The notes beneath the pieces are model-generated. The model worked only from the letters and a program-made list of their open reading frames with translations, did no database searches and was not told the origin of the DNA. A stretch of DNA of 21,792 bases from JBDHTS01 sp044220535 (GTDB lineage: Bacteria; Pseudomonadota; Alphaproteobacteria; Micavibrionales; Micavibrionaceae). The stretch lies in the NCBI GenBank assembly GCA_044220535.1, contig JBGAQU010000045.1:1-21792 (forward strand), in the 5' to 3' direction. Made by a program: the position numbers and the translations under genes. Of the stretch, positions 8,619 to 16,522 are shown piece by piece (position 1 is the stretch's first letter; every line of letters starts with the position of its first letter).

Positions 8619-9484
8619 TGACACCGGATGACAGCGTCACAATATTCACCCTGAACGACACCGGCCTGCGTGGCCGGATCGTTTCGCTCGGTCCCGTGCT
8701 CGATGCGATCATGACTCCGCATGATTATCCGCCTGCCGTGCACCGCCTGGTCGCGGAAACGGCCTTACTCGCCGTTCTTCTGTCTTCCATGCTGAAATAT
8801 GAAGGCATATTCACGCTGCAGGCGCAGGGCGACGGCCCGGTCGCCATGGTCGTTGCCGATGTCATGTCCGGCGGCGATGTCCGCGCCTGCGCCACCATCC
8901 GCGAAGGCAGAAGGGCGGAGGCGCAAGCCGTCCCGGTCACCGGCATGGCCGCGCCTTTATTGGGCAAGGGCTATATGGCCTTTACCGTCGATCAGGGGCA
9001 ATACACCGAGCGCTATCAGGGCATCGTCGAACTGAAAGACGGCACCTTGTCCGAAAGCGTGCAGAATTACTTCCGCAACTCCGAACAGATCGCCACGGGC
9101 ATCCGCACCGCGATTGTCCATGAAAACGGCCATTGGCGCGCAGGCGGAATCCTGATCCAGCATGTGCCGGAGGAGGGCGGGATTGCCGGATCCAGCGAAG
9201 GCGATGAAGACGGCTGGCGCCGCACCATGCTGCTGCTCCAAAGCTGCACCAGCGCCGAACTGACGGATTCCGAACTGTCCGCGAACGATGTCCTGTACCG
9301 CCTGTTCCATGAAGAAGGCATCACTGTCCAGCCTATCCAGCATCTCCGCAAAGGCTGCCGCTGCACCTCCGAAAGGCTGGAAGGGATTCTCGCCAGTATG
9401 CCCGAAGAAGACCGTAAGGATATGACCGTCAACGGTGTCATCACCATGAACTGCGCTTTCTGCAGTAAGGATTTTGTCTTCTAA
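8618..9484 (+). CDS. hslO: Hsp33 redox-regulated molecular chaperone
   Basis: Hsp33 is a cytoplasmic holdase switched on by oxidative unfolding. From ATG 8618 the protein has 288 residues, the family norm. The chaperone core includes YPPAVHRLVAETALLAVLLS and the GDGPVAMVVADV and GKGYMAFTVDQG blocks. The C-terminal redox switch holds the zinc ligands C247 and C249 (GCRCTSERL) and C279 and C282 (NCAFCSKDF), the CXC plus CXXC pattern of a redox-active Hsp33. An upstream in-frame start at 8576 would add 14 residues inside the permease gene. The ATGA stop/start overlap with the permease and the usual N-terminus favour 8618. The pair probably forms one transcript, though the functions look unrelated. 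A palindromic repeat follows the stop. Confidence 0.95.
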   Translation: MTPDDSVTIFTLNDTGLRGRIVSLGPVLDAIMTPHDYPPAVHRLVAETALLAVLLSSMLKYEGIFTLQAQGDGPVAMVVADVMSGGDVRACATIREGRRAEAQAVPVTGMAAPLLGKGYMAFTVDQGQYTERYQGIVELKDGTLSESVQNYFRNSEQIATGIRTAIVHENGHWRAGGILIQHVPEEGGIAGSSEGDEDGWRRTMLLLQSCTSAELTDSELSANDVLYRLFHEEGITVQPIQHLRKGCRCTSERLEGILASMPEEDRKDMTVNGVITMNCAFCSKDFVF

Positions 9485-9487
9485 TTC

Positions 9488-9509
9488 CCCTCTCCCTTCA
9501 GGGAGAGGG
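9488..9509. repeat. Dispersed-repeat hairpin after hslO
   Basis: CCCTCTCCCT and AGGGAGAGGG form a perfect ten-base stem with a two-base loop. A tail (ATAGGGTGAGGGTG) follows to 9523. Hairpins with this wording are found dispersed between genes in many proteobacteria (from memory). It lies four bases after the hslO stop. Confidence 0.7.
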
Positions 9510-9525
9510 ATAGGGTGAGGGTGAT

Positions 9526-9550
9526 AAAAAAGCCGGGCCGAAGGCCCGAC
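9526..9550 (-). terminator. Rho-independent terminator-like hairpin reading leftward
   Basis: On the minus strand an eight-pair GC-rich stem with one G-T pair and a TTC loop is followed by six Ts. The orientation is odd because both flanking genes (hslO and the lipoprotein) are on the plus strand. On the plus strand the tail is only ATAATATT. It may block antisense transcription or serve hslO poorly. Confidence 0.55.
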
Positions 9551-9617
9551 ATAATATTGACACTTAACCGCTATACTCTATCTTTAAACACCAGTCCTTC
9601 CTTCCCGGAGCCATCTC

Positions 9618-10337
9618 ATGATTCACCGCAAAATCCTGATCGCTGCGAGCGCCGTAGCCCTTCTGGCCACCATGCCCGCCTGCACCTATGACGGCGCTGG
9701 CAGACAACTGCCGCAGCTGGATTATCAAAACATCTCGCCGCTTTATGTATCGGCAGGCGCAGTGGATGTCATCACCCAGTTCCGCCCGACGCTGGAAAGC
9801 AGCAAGGCCGCCGCCGCATTCGCGACCCGTCCTGAAGATGCTCTCAACCGTTATGCGGTCCAGCGCCTGAAGGCTCAGGGTGGCGAAGGCACGCTGCGCT
9901 TCACCATTGAGGACGCAACTGTAAAACACGCCGTCGTCGATCCGGATAACAGTGTCATGAAATGGGCCGAAGTCGGCAAGCAGGATAGGTATGATCTGAA
10001 AGTCCGTGTCGGTCTTTCGAAGATTGAGGGCGACAGCCGCAGGTCGGCCAATGCAATCCTGGAAATGGATCGTTTTATCACGGTTCCGCAAAGCTTCTCC
10101 ATCGCCAAGCGTGAGAAAACGTTGCAGGATTTCATGCGTAAAATCGTGAATGAAATGGACGGCATGGTCACAACCGCTTTGCGCGACCGCCTGTCGCTGG
10201 CCGTCAACGGCGATACACCGATGCCGCTAACGGATAACCAAACGCCTTACGGCAGTAATGACGGCAGCCCTGGCCCATCCGTCCCCAGCCTTCCGGTCTC
10301 CACCGTAAAACCTGAACCGCTGCCGCCGCCTTGGTAG
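9618..10337 (+). CDS. Conserved lipoprotein of unknown function
   Basis: The 239-residue protein begins with a lipoprotein-type signal: two basic residues, a hydrophobic run (about 6-18) and Met-Pro-Ala-Cys with the lipidated cysteine at C22. This is an acceptable though not ideal lipobox. The mature part contains a mixed alpha/beta region (about 70-185), with repeated Arg/Asp/Glu-rich helices such as ERFR-like segments near 160-185. A Pro/Ser/Gly-rich tail ends in PLPPPW. I recall similar short outer-membrane or periplasmic lipoproteins in Rhodospirillales genomes but know no function. The start is supported by GGAG eight bases before the ATG. It stands alone between two repeat-bearing intergenic segments. 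Confidence 0.8.
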   Translation: MIHRKILIAASAVALLATMPACTYDGAGRQLPQLDYQNISPLYVSAGAVDVITQFRPTLESSKAAAAFATRPEDALNRYAVQRLKAQGGEGTLRFTIEDATVKHAVVDPDNSVMKWAEVGKQDRYDLKVRVGLSKIEGDSRRSANAILEMDRFITVPQSFSIAKREKTLQDFMRKIVNEMDGMVTTALRDRLSLAVNGDTPMPLTDNQTPYGSNDGSPGPSVPSLPVSTVKPEPLPPPW

Positions 10338-10358
10338 GAATATATTACAAAAAGAGTC

Positions 10359-10501
10359 GTCATCCCGGCGAAGGCCGGGATCCATACGCTCTTTCAACAT
10401 CACAAAAGGACATAGCCGTCATAAAGCGCAATCTATGACGGCTATTTCCTTTCTAATACTAGCCGCGATATCCTATGGATCCCGGCCTTCGCCGGGATGA
10501 C
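10359..10501. repeat. Nested inverted-repeat element (paired REP-like palindromes)
   Basis: Bases 10359-10386 and 10474-10501 are exact reverse complements (28 bases). Each is itself a palindrome of the GTCATCCCGGC/GCCGGGAT type also seen at 7181. Between them lies a third hairpin, ATAGCCGTCAT at 10412-10422 paired with ATGACGGCTAT at 10435-10445. Its stem extends outward through AAAGGA and TCCTTT after one mismatch. The 143-base unit could fold as a cruciform. It resembles a REP doublet or a small MITE, and no coding sequence is in it. Confidence 0.75.
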
Positions 10502-10530
10502 AGCAGCCCTATTGGAATCAGGCAACAAAA

Positions 10531-10559
10531 AAAGCCGGGACAATCTGTCCCGGCTTTTT
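10531..10559 (-). terminator. Bidirectional rho-independent terminator of the OmpA-family gene
   Basis: GCCGGGACA (10534-10542) and TGTCCCGGC (10546-10554) form a perfect nine-base stem with a three-base loop. Seven Ts follow on the minus strand and five on the plus strand. It lies 16 bases after the minus-strand OmpA-family stop codon. Confidence 0.9.
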
Positions 10560-10575
10560 CAAATTATATTTCCGC

Positions 10576-11622
10576 TTACTGCTGCGGCATACCGTCAGCG
10601 GCTGGAGGAGCCACTTCCGAAGGAGCCGGAACCGGGGCCGGTTCTGCCATAGGGGCAGCAGCCGAAGGCGCCGCCTCAGGCTTTGCCGACATGGCTTCCG
10701 GAGCCGGGGCAGGTGCTGCGCCGCCACCGTTGAAGGTGATTTCCGCACGGCGGTTTGCAGGTTCGCGAACACCGTCAGGCGTCTGGACCAGCAGGTTGTC
10801 TTCACCGCGGCCGGACACGTTGATCAGCGAGGCATCGACTCCGCGTTTGATCAAAGCGTCACGCACAGCGTTCGCGCGGCGCATGGCCAGCTTGTTGTTG
10901 TACTTGTTGGAACCGGACGTATCCGTGTTACCGACAATGTTGACCGAGGTCAGGCTGCGGCTCTTGATTTCCTGGGCGACAGCATCAACAACGCTCTGGC
11001 CGCCGGTGCCGACATTCGATTTATCGAAGTCGAAGAACACCAGGTACATGGCGTCTTCAGCCTTCATCGGCTGGCTCATGTCCGGACCGTTATCGGCCAT
11101 CGGTGCAGGGGCCGGAGCCGGGGATTTACCGACCAGGCCTTCAAGCTGGTTCATAGCATCCAGGAATTCGGATTTGCAGCCGACGATGTCGTTTTTCTGC
11201 CAATCTTCTTCCTGCTGCTCGATCCAGCAATCGAACTTGGCTTGTGCGTGCGCCGAAAGCTGCGGCTGCGAATCACGTGCGCCCAGATCGTATGCGGCAA
11301 TCAGGCGGCCACGGGCGGTGCCCAGCTCTTCCTGGTGCGGCGGGGTCAGGTTCCAGTCGGAAATCGGCTCAGGCATGACCACTTCGCCTTTGGCCGCGGC
11401 CAGGCCCTTGCGCGCGAAGTGCAGCGCATCCGGGTAATCGAACATCTGGTTCATTTCGTGGTTGGAGAAGGAGCGATACTCCTCCGTCAGCGCCTGGGTG
11501 AAGGGGCTGCCGACAGCCTTGGCTTCATTCAGTGCCTGCATTTCGCTGTGAGCCCGATAGCCGGAACAGGCGCTCAGGGCCAGTAAACAGCCGCTCAGAA
11601 GGAGGGCGCGTGTGGTTTTCAT
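10576..11622 (-). CDS. OmpA-family peptidoglycan-binding lipoprotein
   Basis: This 348-residue outer-membrane-associated lipoprotein should tether the envelope to peptidoglycan. The signal peptide ends in the lipobox LSAC with lipidated C19. Residues 20-165 are a family-specific N-terminal domain. It holds two cysteines (C132 and C149) that could form a disulfide. A Pro/Ala linker (about 167-175) follows. The OmpA C-terminal domain (about 190-297) starts with YLVFFDFDKSNV and has the NTDTSGSNKYNNKLAMRRAN block. In it, D234 and R249 sit at the spacing of the residues that hold diaminopimelate in OmpA. The C-terminal 50 residues are a Pro/Ala/Glu-rich tail, unusual after an OmpA domain. The gene is monocistronic with a strong terminator. 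It differs from classic Pal in its longer N-terminal domain and the tail. Confidence 0.9.
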   Translation of the reverse strand: MKTTRALLLSGCLLALSACSGYRAHSEMQALNEAKAVGSPFTQALTEEYRSFSNHEMNQMFDYPDALHFARKGLAAAKGEVVMPEPISDWNLTPPHQEELGTARGRLIAAYDLGARDSQPQLSAHAQAKFDCWIEQQEEDWQKNDIVGCKSEFLDAMNQLEGLVGKSPAPAPAPMADNGPDMSQPMKAEDAMYLVFFDFDKSNVGTGGQSVVDAVAQEIKSRSLTSVNIVGNTDTSGSNKYNNKLAMRRANAVRDALIKRGVDASLINVSGRGEDNLLVQTPDGVREPANRRAEITFNGGGAAPAPAPEAMSAKPEAAPSAAAPMAEPAPVPAPSEVAPPAADGMPQQ

Positions 11623-11826
11623 CGATTAGGCTCCTAAAAATACTGGGTCATTATGAATGGATCACTGTCCAGACGTTATGCTTTTATAATCAAGGCGCTG
11701 GAATTGTAAAGCTTTGTTTGACAAAAAATTTTAATAATCACCAGGGAACTCTTTTAAGAAAAAGGAAAAAACGCTTGAATTGCCGTAATAAAAAATACTA
11801 TATGGTTTTATACATAGGAGGATACC
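11623..11826. other. Divergent promoter region
   Basis: About 200 AT-rich bases lie between the OmpA-family gene (minus) and the small gene (plus), and they must hold both promoters. A TTGAAT box near 11775 with TATATG about 18 bases later could serve the plus-strand gene. No convincing box was picked for the other direction. Confidence 0.4.
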
Positions 11827-12072
11827 GTGGCTCAATCTGAGTTGGTTAAGGCTTTTCTTGCCTCATTGAATGAACAGGATTTACAGGATAATGAAGTTTT
11901 TGCAGGCGTGGTCTTTGAAGCCTTGCAGGCCGGCTTGACTGCGCGCGTTTTCACGGATGCTCTGGGCGTGACATATAAAGCCGTCGAAGGCTGGTCGGAA
12001 GGAACGATTTCTCCTCATCCCGCCTTGCGTCCGGTTGTTCGTGAGTTGATTCAACAGCATCTTCAGCCTTAA
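11827..12072 (+). CDS. Small helix-turn-helix-like protein
   Basis: The 81-residue protein starts at GTG 11827 with a strong AGGAGG five bases upstream. The second half, from about 37 (TARVFTDALGVTYKAVEGWS to about 56), fits a helix-turn-helix with a Trp in the recognition helix, as in small Cro/XRE-like or antitoxin-like regulators. The first third is acidic (LNEQDLQDNE). No toxin-like partner is next to it: twelve bases after its stop begins tRNA-Gly, so they may share a transcript. It lies just outside the presumed integrative element. The coding assignment is good, while the DNA-binding role is inferred from pattern only. Confidence 0.7.
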   Translation: MAQSELVKAFLASLNEQDLQDNEVFAGVVFEALQAGLTARVFTDALGVTYKAVEGWSEGTISPHPALRPVVRELIQQHLQP

Positions 12073-12083
12073 ACTTAAACGAT

Positions 12084-12158
<75 letters not shown>

Positions 12159-12590
12159 GGTAAATCAATAGATTGAACTATATTTAGGTATTTTGGATTT
12201 TTAGGTAGGTACCACATAGGTACCAGCGGAATCGAGTTATGGGCGGCTATGCGGCTATATAATGCCATGACATGGTTCTATGATTTGCAAAGCCTGAAAA
12301 AGCCCCTATAGCAAATAGCCCTAAAAACCGGCATTCGTTTCCGGTATTTTCGCTATAGCGTTTTTCCTATAGCGCGAATGCCTATAGCGAAAGCGCTATA
12401 AGGATTGCAGATAGCGGCATGACATAGGGCCACGATGGGGCTTTATGGCGTTATAAAGCCCTATACACTTAATCATTGGAGAATTTTTATAATTATAGGT
12501 TGCGCCTGGCCGCTTGGCTTGTTATAAGCCGTTTAAATAAAATATCAGGGATCAACAAGGTTTACGGTTGGAGCGTTGTTTAAAAACGAC
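12159..12590. other. Gene-free repeat-rich segment at the left end of the element
   Basis: No supported gene lies in these 430 bases. They hold CTATAGC boxes at 12305-12312, 12352-12360, 12366-12374 and 12381-12389 (flanking base varies). A seven-base inverted repeat TATAGCG/CGCTATA spans 12383-12400. A nine-base hairpin GGGCTTTAT/ATAAAGCCC spans 12438-12461. The pattern suits protein-binding sites of an att region, origin or promoter control, but which one cannot be said. Confidence 0.55.
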
Positions 12591-13142
12591 ATGAGTCCTT
12601 TCGTTAAAAAATATATTGTGGGTTTTTACGATGAGAATCGACCGATAACGGTTCTTTATGCAAGAACCTTGTTTCTGTCCCTAGCCTTATGCGTATTTTG
12701 GCTGGCCGTTTTTTGGGCTTCTAGGATATTGGGCTTTAAGGTTGATTTTGGTTTTGTGCAAATCGATATGAACAGAGACAATTTTGTCGAATATTTTTGC
12801 CAAGAATTTTCTAAATTTATGTTTTTTAGTATTTTATTTTCTATCATATATTTTTCTGCAAATATTTTTAGTAGACTGAAGTTTTTTTCAAAAGAAATTA
12901 TGCTGTTAGATAAAGAAATAGCATATAAATTAAAGCGTGTATACATGTCTAATCGTTTTAAAAAAATAAGCAATAATTATAAAATAGTATTGTTTTCTTT
13001 ATGCTCTTTTTTTATATTTCTATTTATTCCATTTTTTATTACACCAAATGTCTATATTTTTTTAAATGACTACATAGTTTTTTCTTATATAAATAATTTT
13101 AGTGCCCAAACTAACTTAAATTTTTTTATATTTACTTTTTAA
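12591..13142 (+). CDS. AT-rich multi-pass membrane protein, unknown function
   Basis: From ATG 12591 the protein has 183 residues; an in-frame TTG at 12576 adds five more and has GGAG only two bases upstream. There are about four hydrophobic segments near 23-46, 70-90, 128-150 and possibly the Phe-rich C-terminus. A basic, Lys/Arg-rich cytoplasmic-looking loop (about 93-130) separates the second and third. Phe, Ile, Lys and Asn dominate, and the DNA is far more AT-rich than anything to the left, which points to horizontal acquisition. I recognise no family. It is the first gene inside the presumed element and no partner gene is adjacent on the same strand. Coding is likely but not certain, because AT-rich DNA readily gives such hydrophobic frames. 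Confidence 0.5.
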   Translation: MSPFVKKYIVGFYDENRPITVLYARTLFLSLALCVFWLAVFWASRILGFKVDFGFVQIDMNRDNFVEYFCQEFSKFMFFSILFSIIYFSANIFSRLKFFSKEIMLLDKEIAYKLKRVYMSNRFKKISNNYKIVLFSLCSFFIFLFIPFFITPNVYIFLNDYIVFSYINNFSAQTNLNFFIFTF

Positions 13143-13302
13143 TTTTTTTCATTTCATTTTGGGCTTTAACATAGCTTCAATAGCTGCCTTATGTATGTTC
13201 TATGAAACCCTTTATTTTTAAAGATAGATTTTTAAGTTTGATCGGCAATGAAACGGAAAATAGAGGATAGTAACAATCAGCACCACCAGCATAAAATATG
13301 AA

Positions 13303-13566
13303 ATGTATAACCAGAAGATGGCGAACGGTGCCAATGGAACTGCCAATTTTGACCCTGCTGTCTTACGGGACAAGCAAGACGAAAACGCAAATGTCGCCTT
13401 ATGTGGTCAACTTCGCAATATCCATCCACGTATCGATCAATCGAGCCAGAACACCAGAAACGACCTCAACAACAAATCTCCAGCTGAAAATGCAAGAGGC
13501 TTTGCCTTGACAGCACTATGGGCGCTATGGGTGTTTATCTTGATAAAAATTACGTGCTTTAGTTAA
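13303..13566 (+). CDS. Small protein with C-terminal membrane anchor (doubtful)
   Basis: An 87-residue frame from ATG 13303 has a polar, Asn-rich first two thirds and ends in one hydrophobic helix, ALTALWALWVFILIKITCF, the layout of a tail-anchored protein. There is no clear ribosome-binding site; the nearest GAGGA is about 35 bases upstream. A second frame from 13298 overlaps it but gives no such structure. It could be a real element gene or a decayed 5' piece of the RTX gene that follows. No family is recognised. Confidence 0.35.
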   Translation: MYNQKMANGANGTANFDPAVLRDKQDENANVALCGQLRNIHPRIDQSSQNTRNDLNNKSPAENARGFALTALWALWVFILIKITCFS

Positions 13567-13619
13567 GGTCTTGACGCCCTATGGGTCGGATATTAAGGTG
13601 GCCAGGATGATCTGCAGGG

Positions 13620-13878
13620 ATGCAGTTGCAAATCCTTGCAGGCGACAGTACGGTTTCGATTTACGGGCCGGAAGCGGGGAATATTATGGAGTTTGTACGT
13701 AAAGCTAACGGCTGGCTGAATATTTAACAGGCGCGCTGGACAGTTTCTACTCATTCAAACACACCCCTCGATGAATCAGGTCGGCAAGCTTGGAGTGTAG
13801 GCGGAGGATTACTTGGTGCTGAACTTGTAACCGGGCTTTTTTCCCGTAGCAGCAAGTTCTGGCCCTGTTGGCTGGGCG
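13620..13878 (+). pseudogene. Broken N-terminal part of the RTX protein
   Basis: A frame from ATG 13620 reads 35 residues (AGDSTVSIYGPEAG, then KANGWLNI) to TAA at 13725-13727. The same frame then continues with RWTVSTHSNTPLDESGRQAW and SVGGGLLGAELVTGLF to the T6 run at 13837-13842. Removing one T joins it to PVAASSGPVGWAMAGMTGAV, which is the start of the next fragment. The open sequence on both sides and the smooth join argue that the RTX gene once began here and now carries a stop and a frameshift. Either lesion could be an assembly error. Confidence 0.55.
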
Positions 13879-14822
13879 ATGGCAGGAATGACAGGTGCAG
13901 TTGCATACGCCCTAGGAAACGCCGCTTTCAAAAACCTTTACGACAACGTCCTTCCTGGCCTGTTGCAGCAAGCGGCCAACGGCGCATGGACGGCGGCGCA
14001 ACTGGCCGACCAGGCATATAACAGCGCCGCTTCCTATGTAGACAATCTGTGGAACTCCACCGGCGCGACCGCTGCGGCTGCATTCGACAACCTGAAACAA
14101 GGCGTCAGCGATTTTGGCGATGATCTTGGGCAGCTTGCAAAAGATTACGGCTGGGCCGACCCGATGAATATTCCTGATGCGCTGGCCGGGTGGCTGCCTG
14201 CCGAATTGGTTCCTTGGGCAGGCGCGTTCCGTGCCGGTTCCGGCGGTGGCGGTTGTCCTTTGGTGCTTGATCTGGGCGCGACGGGCATCACCCTGTCCGC
14301 GCTGAATGGCCCTGGCTCGGTGTATTTCGACCATGATAAAGACGGCTATAGGGAAGCCTCCGGCTGGGTTGGCCCCGTGGACGGGCTGCTGGCGCGGGAT
14401 GTCAACGGCAACGGCGTGATCGACAATGCCGGGGAACTGTTCGGCACGGCGACGGGCGCGGGCTTTACCAACGGCTTCGCGGCGCTGGCCGCGCTGGATA
14501 CCAATGGTGACAACAAGATCACGTCTGCGGATTCGCAATGGGGCAGTTTGCGCGTGTGGGTGGATACGAACTCCGACGGCGTCAGCCAGGCGTCGGAACT
14601 CAAGACGCTTGCATCTTTAGGCATCACGTCGATCAATACCGGCTACACGAATGTGAACTATACGCTGTCCGGCAACCAGGTGTTTCAGGAAGGGACGTTC
14701 ACGATGAACAGCCAGACGCGTTCGATTATTGACGCCACCTTCGCCTTCGACAACGTCAACAGCCAGTACGCTGGCAATTACACGCTTAACACGCAAACGC
14801 TTTTCATGCCGACGCAGCGCGG
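13879..14822 (+). CDS. RTX-type secreted calcium-binding protein, N-terminal fragment
   Basis: This is the first long piece of a large extracellular protein, running 315 residues from ATG 13879 to the N gap. Residues 1-118 are Ala-rich and helical. From C126 (CPLVLDLGATGI) comes a domain typical of large bacterial RTX proteins, with SVYFDHDKDGYREASGWVG. Four calcium-loop-like motifs follow: DHDKDG (151-156), DVNGNGVID (174-182), LDTNGDNKI (206-214) and DTNSDGVSQASE (229-240). It ends in NYTLNTQTLFMPTQRG. The ATG is probably internal to the original gene, because the frame can be extended upstream if one T is removed at 13837-13842. No start-proximal ribosome-binding site is evident. It is followed by four Ns, after which the protein continues in another frame. 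Confidence 0.8.
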
Positions 14823-14826
14823 NNNN
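14823..14826. other. Assembly gap (NNNN) inside the RTX gene
   Basis: Four unknown bases separate TQRG from DNTLLTKVQDL. The downstream frame is shifted by one relative to upstream, so the true gap must be a multiple of three. From memory, related proteins have roughly 12-15 residues here after LPTLRGYG, so real sequence is probably missing. Confidence 0.9.
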
Positions 14827-14827
14827 G

Positions 14828-16522
14828 GACAATACCTTGCTCACAAAGGTGCAGGATTTGGCGACCAAAACGATGCAGCAATTGCTTGATCCGGCTTATA
14901 ACCTGCAGGCGAAGATTACGGACATCATGTTCCAATGGGCCGGGGTGCAAAATGCTGCTGTTTCCCACCCGACGGGCGTCGATGGCCGCATCGTCGCGTT
15001 CCTTGAAAAGTTGAACGACCAACCGTTCACGAACCAGAACCCCGCCGCCTTCGGGCAGTTGATGGAGGCATGGAACGTTGCCTCCGGCACATTCGCCGGG
15101 CATATACTGATGCAGGCCGGGCTGGGGGTTTTATATCACAATCCGGTGTACGATCCTGCTGCCGACGTATTGTCCGGCCTGGACGGTGCAAACCGCAATA
15201 TCACGCTCCGCTTTGACACGACAGGCACAGATTACTTCACAAACGACCCGATGGATAATGTGTTTGTGTTCCATAAAGGCAACACGCTGACGAACGGCCC
15301 GGATTATATCTATGGCACGGCGACGGACGGGCTGGACACGCTGCTGCTTTCCGGCGTCAATCCGTCCGACGTCCGCATGTGGACGGATGGATACGCCTAT
15401 CTCCACGTGAAATATGGCACGGCAGGGGATGAAGTCGCCCTGGGCGGCGCGTTTGAATACGGCGCAACGGAAACAACGGCACGCTCATACGTCGAAAGGA
15501 TCGCATTCGACAACGGCACGGTATGGAACCTGTCCACCGGCATGACGATGACCGACACGGATGATGCGCACCAGCTTTACGGCACGTCTGCGCCGGACGT
15601 GATTGACGGACGCGGCGGGGACGATTCAATCTACGGAGGCGGCGGCAGCGACACGCTGATCGGCGGCCTAGGCCGCGACTACCTGACGGGCGGCACGGGC
15701 AATGACAGCTATGTGTTTGCGGCGGGGCAGTCGTTGATTTCCAACCCGGATATGATTTCCGAAGCCTTGAATGAAGGCAACGACGCCATCCGCCTGAACG
15801 GGATCAACCCGGCGGATGTCCGCATGTGGACGGACGGCTACGGCAACCTGAATATCCAGTACAGCTTGACGGACAGCATCTATGTCTATGGCGGCATGGA
15901 TTATACAACGCAGACCACAACGGTTTGGAAATATCTTGAGCGTGTAATTTTCGACAACGGCACGACCTGGAATTTCACCACGGGCATGAATATGACCGAC
16001 AGCGATGACACGCACCAGCTATACGGCACGGTCATGAACGACACGCTGGACGGGCGCGGCGGCGACGATTCCATTTATGCAGGGCCGGGTGACGACACAT
16101 TGATCGGCGGTCTGGGACGCGATTATCTGACTGGAAGCACTGGCAACGACACATATGTATTTTCCGTCGGCCACTCTGCAATAGCAAACCCCGACCTAAT
16201 TTCTGAAGCCTTGAATGAAGGAACGGATACCATCAAGCTGACCGGCGTCAACCCGACGGATGTCCGCTTGTGGACGGACGGATACGGCAATTTGAACATC
16301 CAGTACAGCCTGACCGATAGTATTTACATCTATGGCGGCTTTGATTATACGACCCAGACTACGACTGTTAACAAATATATTGAGAAGGTTGCTTTCGACA
16401 ACGGCACGACATGGGATCTGACTCTCGGCCTGAACATGACTGACACCGACGACACCCACCAGCTTTACGGCACAAACCTGGCCGAGACTCTGGACGGGCG
16501 CGGCGGGGATGATTCCATTTAG
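14828..16522 (+). CDS. RTX-type secreted protein, central fragment ending in an amber codon
   Basis: The frame continues the RTX protein after the N gap for 564 residues to TAG 16520-16522. A helical region (about 1-120: KITDIMFQWAGVQ, VAFLEKLND, LMEAWNVASG) is followed by a beta-rich region. Then come tandem 148-residue modules. Each has glycine-rich calcium-binding nonapeptides (GGDDSIYGGGGSDTLIGG, LTGGTGND), then DVRMWTDGYGNLNIQYSLTD and FDNGTTWN. In the stop position the equivalent codon of the earlier modules is TAC or TAT (DDSIY), so the amber codon replaces Tyr. Coding plainly resumes in the same frame after it. Any start codon drawn upstream of the Ns in this frame is spurious. Fragment of a pseudogene, or one intact gene with a sequence error. 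Confidence 0.8.
   Translation, partial: DNTLLTKVQDLATKTMQQLLDPAYNLQAKITDIMFQWAGVQNAAVSHPTGVDGRIVAFLEKLNDQPFTNQNPAAFGQLMEAWNVASGTFAGHILMQAGLGVLYHNPVYDPAADVLSGLDGANRNITLRFDTTGTDYFTNDPMDNVFVFHKGNTLTNGPDYIYGTATDGLDTLLLSGVNPSDVRMWTDGYAYLHVKYGTAGDEVALGGAFEYGATETTARSYVERIAFDNGTVWNLSTGMTMTDTDDAHQLYGTSAPDVIDGRGGDDSIYGGGGSDTLIGGLGRDYLTGGTGNDSYVFAAGQSLISNPDMISEALNEGNDAIRLNGINPADVRMWTDGYGNLNIQYSLTDSIYVYGGMDYTTQTTTVWKYLERVIFDNGTTWNFTTGMNMTDSDDTHQLYGTVMNDTLDGRGGDDSIYAGPGDDTLIGGLGRDYLTGSTGNDTYVFSVGHSAIANPDLISEALNEGTDTIKLTGVNPTDVRLWTDGYGNLNIQYSLTDSIYIYGGFDYTTQTTTVNKYIEKVAFDNGTTWDLTLGLNMTDTDDTHQLYGTNLAETLDGRGGDDSI

Noticed and set aside
9564..10091. 175-residue minus frame over the lipoprotein gene
   Set aside because: The plus-strand frame has a lipoprotein signal and a good ribosome-binding site; the minus frame has neither.
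14729..14827. Apparent start of the central RTX frame before the Ns
   Set aside because: The residues before the gap are an out-of-frame reading of the first fragment; the real protein continues from TQRG in another frame.
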